A DNA stretch of 7,757 nucleotides from NCBI GenBank assembly GCA_007130555.1, contig SLSH01000250.1:1-7757 (forward strand). Direction: 5' to 3'. Under the pieces are notes generated by a model that saw only the letters and a program-made list of their open reading frames with translations, made no database searches and was not told where the DNA came from. Origin of the DNA: Bacteroidales bacterium (lineage in GTDB: Bacteria; Bacteroidota; Bacteroidia; Bacteroidales; ML635J-15). Position numbers and translations under genes: made by a program. Each line of letters starts with the position of its first letter. The stretch's first letter is position 1. Shown here piece after piece: positions 6,161 to 7,757 of the stretch.

Positions 6161-6212
6161 GTGGCTGAGTCGCTCATCGAGCGGAGTCGAGATGGAGCCG
6201 AAGCCTCCGGCA
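6151..6212 (+). repeat. GC-rich intergenic patch with short hairpins
   Basis: The patch is clearly richer in G/C than everything around it. It contains GGTGGCTGAG and GAGCGGAGTCGA, with a 5-bp hairpin CGCTC-ATC-GAGCG (6171-6183) between and across them. Near the queA end lies GCCGAAGCCTCCGGC, with GCCG/CGGC ends. Sequences of the type GGCTGAGCGGAGTCGAAGCC recur in many Bacteroidota genomes, so I take this as a related dispersed repeat. A run of eight A follows on the plus strand. For queA this T-run comes before the hairpins, so it is not a normal terminator. Confidence 0.45.
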
Positions 6213-6228
6213 AAAAAAACCTTACTCT

Positions 6229-7440
6229 TTATTCATTATTCAACAACATACTATCTCCATAGCTTAAAAATCTGAAATCATTTTCAAGAGCAAAATCATA
6301 AACCTTTCTCCAGTCATTTCCAATAAATGCCGCCACTAACAACAGCAGGGTACTTTTGGGCTGATGAGAATTAGTAATTAATCTGTCGCATATCCTGAAT
6401 TTATATCCCGGAACAATCATTATTTGAGTAGAACAATTAATATAATCCTGATTATTTTTTGTCATCCGGTCAATTATAGTTTGAAGAACAATTTCTGTTT
6501 TTACATTATCTTCATAATCATAAGCTTCCCATTGACTTACAAAAAAATTATTACCGATATTAATATTATTCATTATTTGTCTGCCTACGCAATAAATGCT
6601 TTCGATGCTTCTGACAGTTGTTGTTCCAACGACTGTAATATTATTCAGATTATCCGTTACAGATTTGATTGTATTTTTGCTGATTGAAAAATGTTCAATA
6701 TGCATGGGGTGATTTTGAAGATTATCTGTTTTTACAGGCTGAAAAGTTCCTGCACCAACATGTAAAGTCAGATTTTCAAACTTAAAATTTCTTGATTTTA
6801 ATTTTTCAATAAGCTCATCCGTAAAATGTAGTCCTGCCGTAGGGGCAGCCACAGACCCCTGATTGACACCGTAAACTGTCTGATAACGTGTTTTATCAAT
6901 TTCTTCGGAATTACGGTTTAAATACGGAGGTATCGGAACATTGCCGTACTCTTCAAGTATCTGCGAAAAACTTATTTCCGTATTATCCCAGCTAAATTCA
7001 ATAAAATATGAATCTTTATAATCATCAAGTTTTTTTGCAGAAAATGCAAATTCCTTATTATTTATTTTAAGTTTTTTTACTAGAATATCATTCTTCCATT
7101 TTTTACTGTTCCCCACCAGGCATTTCCATTTACAATTACCTATTGATGATAAAGAGAGAGCATAATCCTGCGGCTCGGACGGTTCCAGACAAAATATCTC
7201 AATCTTTGCTCCCGTTTCTTTAAAAAAATAAAATCTTGCATTTATAACTTTTGTATCATTAAAAATCAAAAGATTATTATCGGGCAGAATATTAATTAAG
7301 TCTTTAAATTCGGCAAGTTTAATTCCAGATTTGTTGTATATCAGCAGTTTGGATTTATCTCTTTGAGATAACGGATACTTTGCAATCTTATGTTCGGGAA
7401 GACTATAATTATAATCTTTGATATTTATGTTTTTATTCAT
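6229..7440 (-). CDS. queA: S-adenosylmethionine:tRNA ribosyltransferase-isomerase QueA
   Basis: QueA transfers and rearranges the ribosyl group of S-adenosylmethionine onto 7-aminomethyl-7-deazaguanine in tRNA. This makes epoxyqueuosine at the wobble position, the next-to-last step of queuosine synthesis. Family motifs run the whole length: SLPEHKIAKYPLSQRDKSKL near the N-terminus, LLIFNDTKVINARF, VPIPPYLNR, GSVAAPTAGLHFT (195-207), LHVGAGTFQPV (226-236), VGTTTVRSIES (271-281), TNSHQPKST (356-364) and SYGDSM (393-398). At 403 residues it is longer than E. coli QueA (356), with extra sequence in the middle of the N-terminal half, as in the longer form I know from Bacteroidota. The ATG overlaps the end of gpmI by 8 bp, so the two are probably co-transcribed and translationally coupled. 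No other queuosine gene is in the window. Confidence 0.95.
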   Translation of the reverse strand: MNKNINIKDYNYSLPEHKIAKYPLSQRDKSKLLIYNKSGIKLAEFKDLINILPDNNLLIFNDTKVINARFYFFKETGAKIEIFCLEPSEPQDYALSLSSIGNCKWKCLVGNSKKWKNDILVKKLKINNKEFAFSAKKLDDYKDSYFIEFSWDNTEISFSQILEEYGNVPIPPYLNRNSEEIDKTRYQTVYGVNQGSVAAPTAGLHFTDELIEKLKSRNFKFENLTLHVGAGTFQPVKTDNLQNHPMHIEHFSISKNTIKSVTDNLNNITVVGTTTVRSIESIYCVGRQIMNNINIGNNFFVSQWEAYDYEDNVKTEIVLQTIIDRMTKNNQDYINCSTQIMIVPGYKFRICDRLITNSHQPKSTLLLLVAAFIGNDWRKVYDFALENDFRFLSYGDSMLLNNE

Positions 7441-7757
7441 TTTTTAGAATTATTTTCCCTGTCATTTCTTTTGGAATTTCAATATTCATCATCTTCAACA
7501 GGCTTGGAGCAACATCGGCAAGTATTCCTTTATCAATTTTGTTATAATCAGTACCGATAATAATGCAGGGTACAGGATTTAAAGAATGGGCTGTATTTGG
7601 TGAACCGTCATCATTCATTGCAAAATCTGCATTTCCATGGTCGGAAATTATCATTAATTGGTAATCTTTTTTCAGAGCAGTTTCAACTATCTGTCCCATA
7701 CAATCATCAACAGTTTCAACGGCTTTTTTTATTGCATTGTAAAACCCTGTATGACCA
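7433..7757 (-). CDS. gpmI: 2,3-bisphosphoglycerate-independent phosphoglycerate mutase, C-terminal part
   Basis: The last 107 codons of the gene are visible; the rest lies beyond the right edge. The enzyme interconverts 3- and 2-phosphoglycerate in glycolysis and gluconeogenesis, using a phosphoserine intermediate and two Mn2+ ions. The visible part starts with GHTG, which carries one metal-binding His, and continues with SDHGNADFAM (Asp and His ligands) and NTAHSLNPVPCI (another His ligand). All metal ligands expected in this section are therefore present, while the catalytic Ser is outside the window. The C-terminus ends with the normal DVAPSLLKMMNIEIPKEMTG segment. The frame is open across the whole visible part, so an internal Met at 7699 is not the start. 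It precedes queA with an 8-bp overlap, suggesting an operon. Confidence 0.95.
   Translation of the reverse strand, partial: GHTGFYNAIKKAVETVDDCMGQIVETALKKDYQLMIISDHGNADFAMNDDGSPNTAHSLNPVPCIIIGTDYNKIDKGILADVAPSLLKMMNIEIPKEMTGKIILKNE

Noticed and set aside
6424..6687. Plus-strand open frame opposite queA
   Set aside because: It is antisense to strongly conserved queA sequence with no independent support; similar frames opposite the ATPase gene (4965-5213 and 5400-5669) were left out for the same reason.

Overview
The window looks like AT-rich chromosomal DNA from a member of the Bacteroidota, probably Bacteroidales or a close relative. Three things point there. TAnnTTTG-type -7 boxes lie upstream of three genes. 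Clear Shine-Dalgarno sequences are missing. The QueA (about 400 residues) and the DUF4143-type ATPase have the sequence style familiar from that phylum. No species can be named from the sequence alone.

Layout, left to right. Positions 1-344 are non-coding. They hold a 42-bp direct repeat in two copies (107-148 and 273-314), a palindromic repeat between those copies, and a candidate mfd promoter. mfd (345-3737, +) encodes the transcription-repair coupling factor. A 307-bp gap follows, with a second palindromic repeat copy and a run of nine C. Next is a small lipoprotein gene (4045-4479, -). A third repeat copy lies in the gap between it and an AAA+/DUF4143 ATPase gene (4738-5946, -). The gap 5947-6228 has a degenerate fourth repeat copy and an unusually GC-rich patch. 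At the right end are queA (6229-7440, -) and the C-terminal part of gpmI (7433 to the window edge, -). These two overlap by 8 bp and probably share a transcript.

The genes do not form one pathway: DNA repair (mfd), tRNA queuosine modification (queA), glycolysis (gpmI), an envelope lipoprotein and an ATPase of unknown role. mfd, queA and gpmI are ordinary housekeeping genes.

The most notable structure is intergenic. All four intergenic gaps contain exactly one copy of an element built on CTTGTGGTTT ... AAACCACAAG. All copies have the same orientation, and the three complete ones carry a conserved, asymmetric 3' tail with a second mini-hairpin. This looks like a small dispersed repeat family (REP- or MITE-like). 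I see no transposase, CRISPR array, defence cluster or RNA gene here, and no convincing new multi-gene system.
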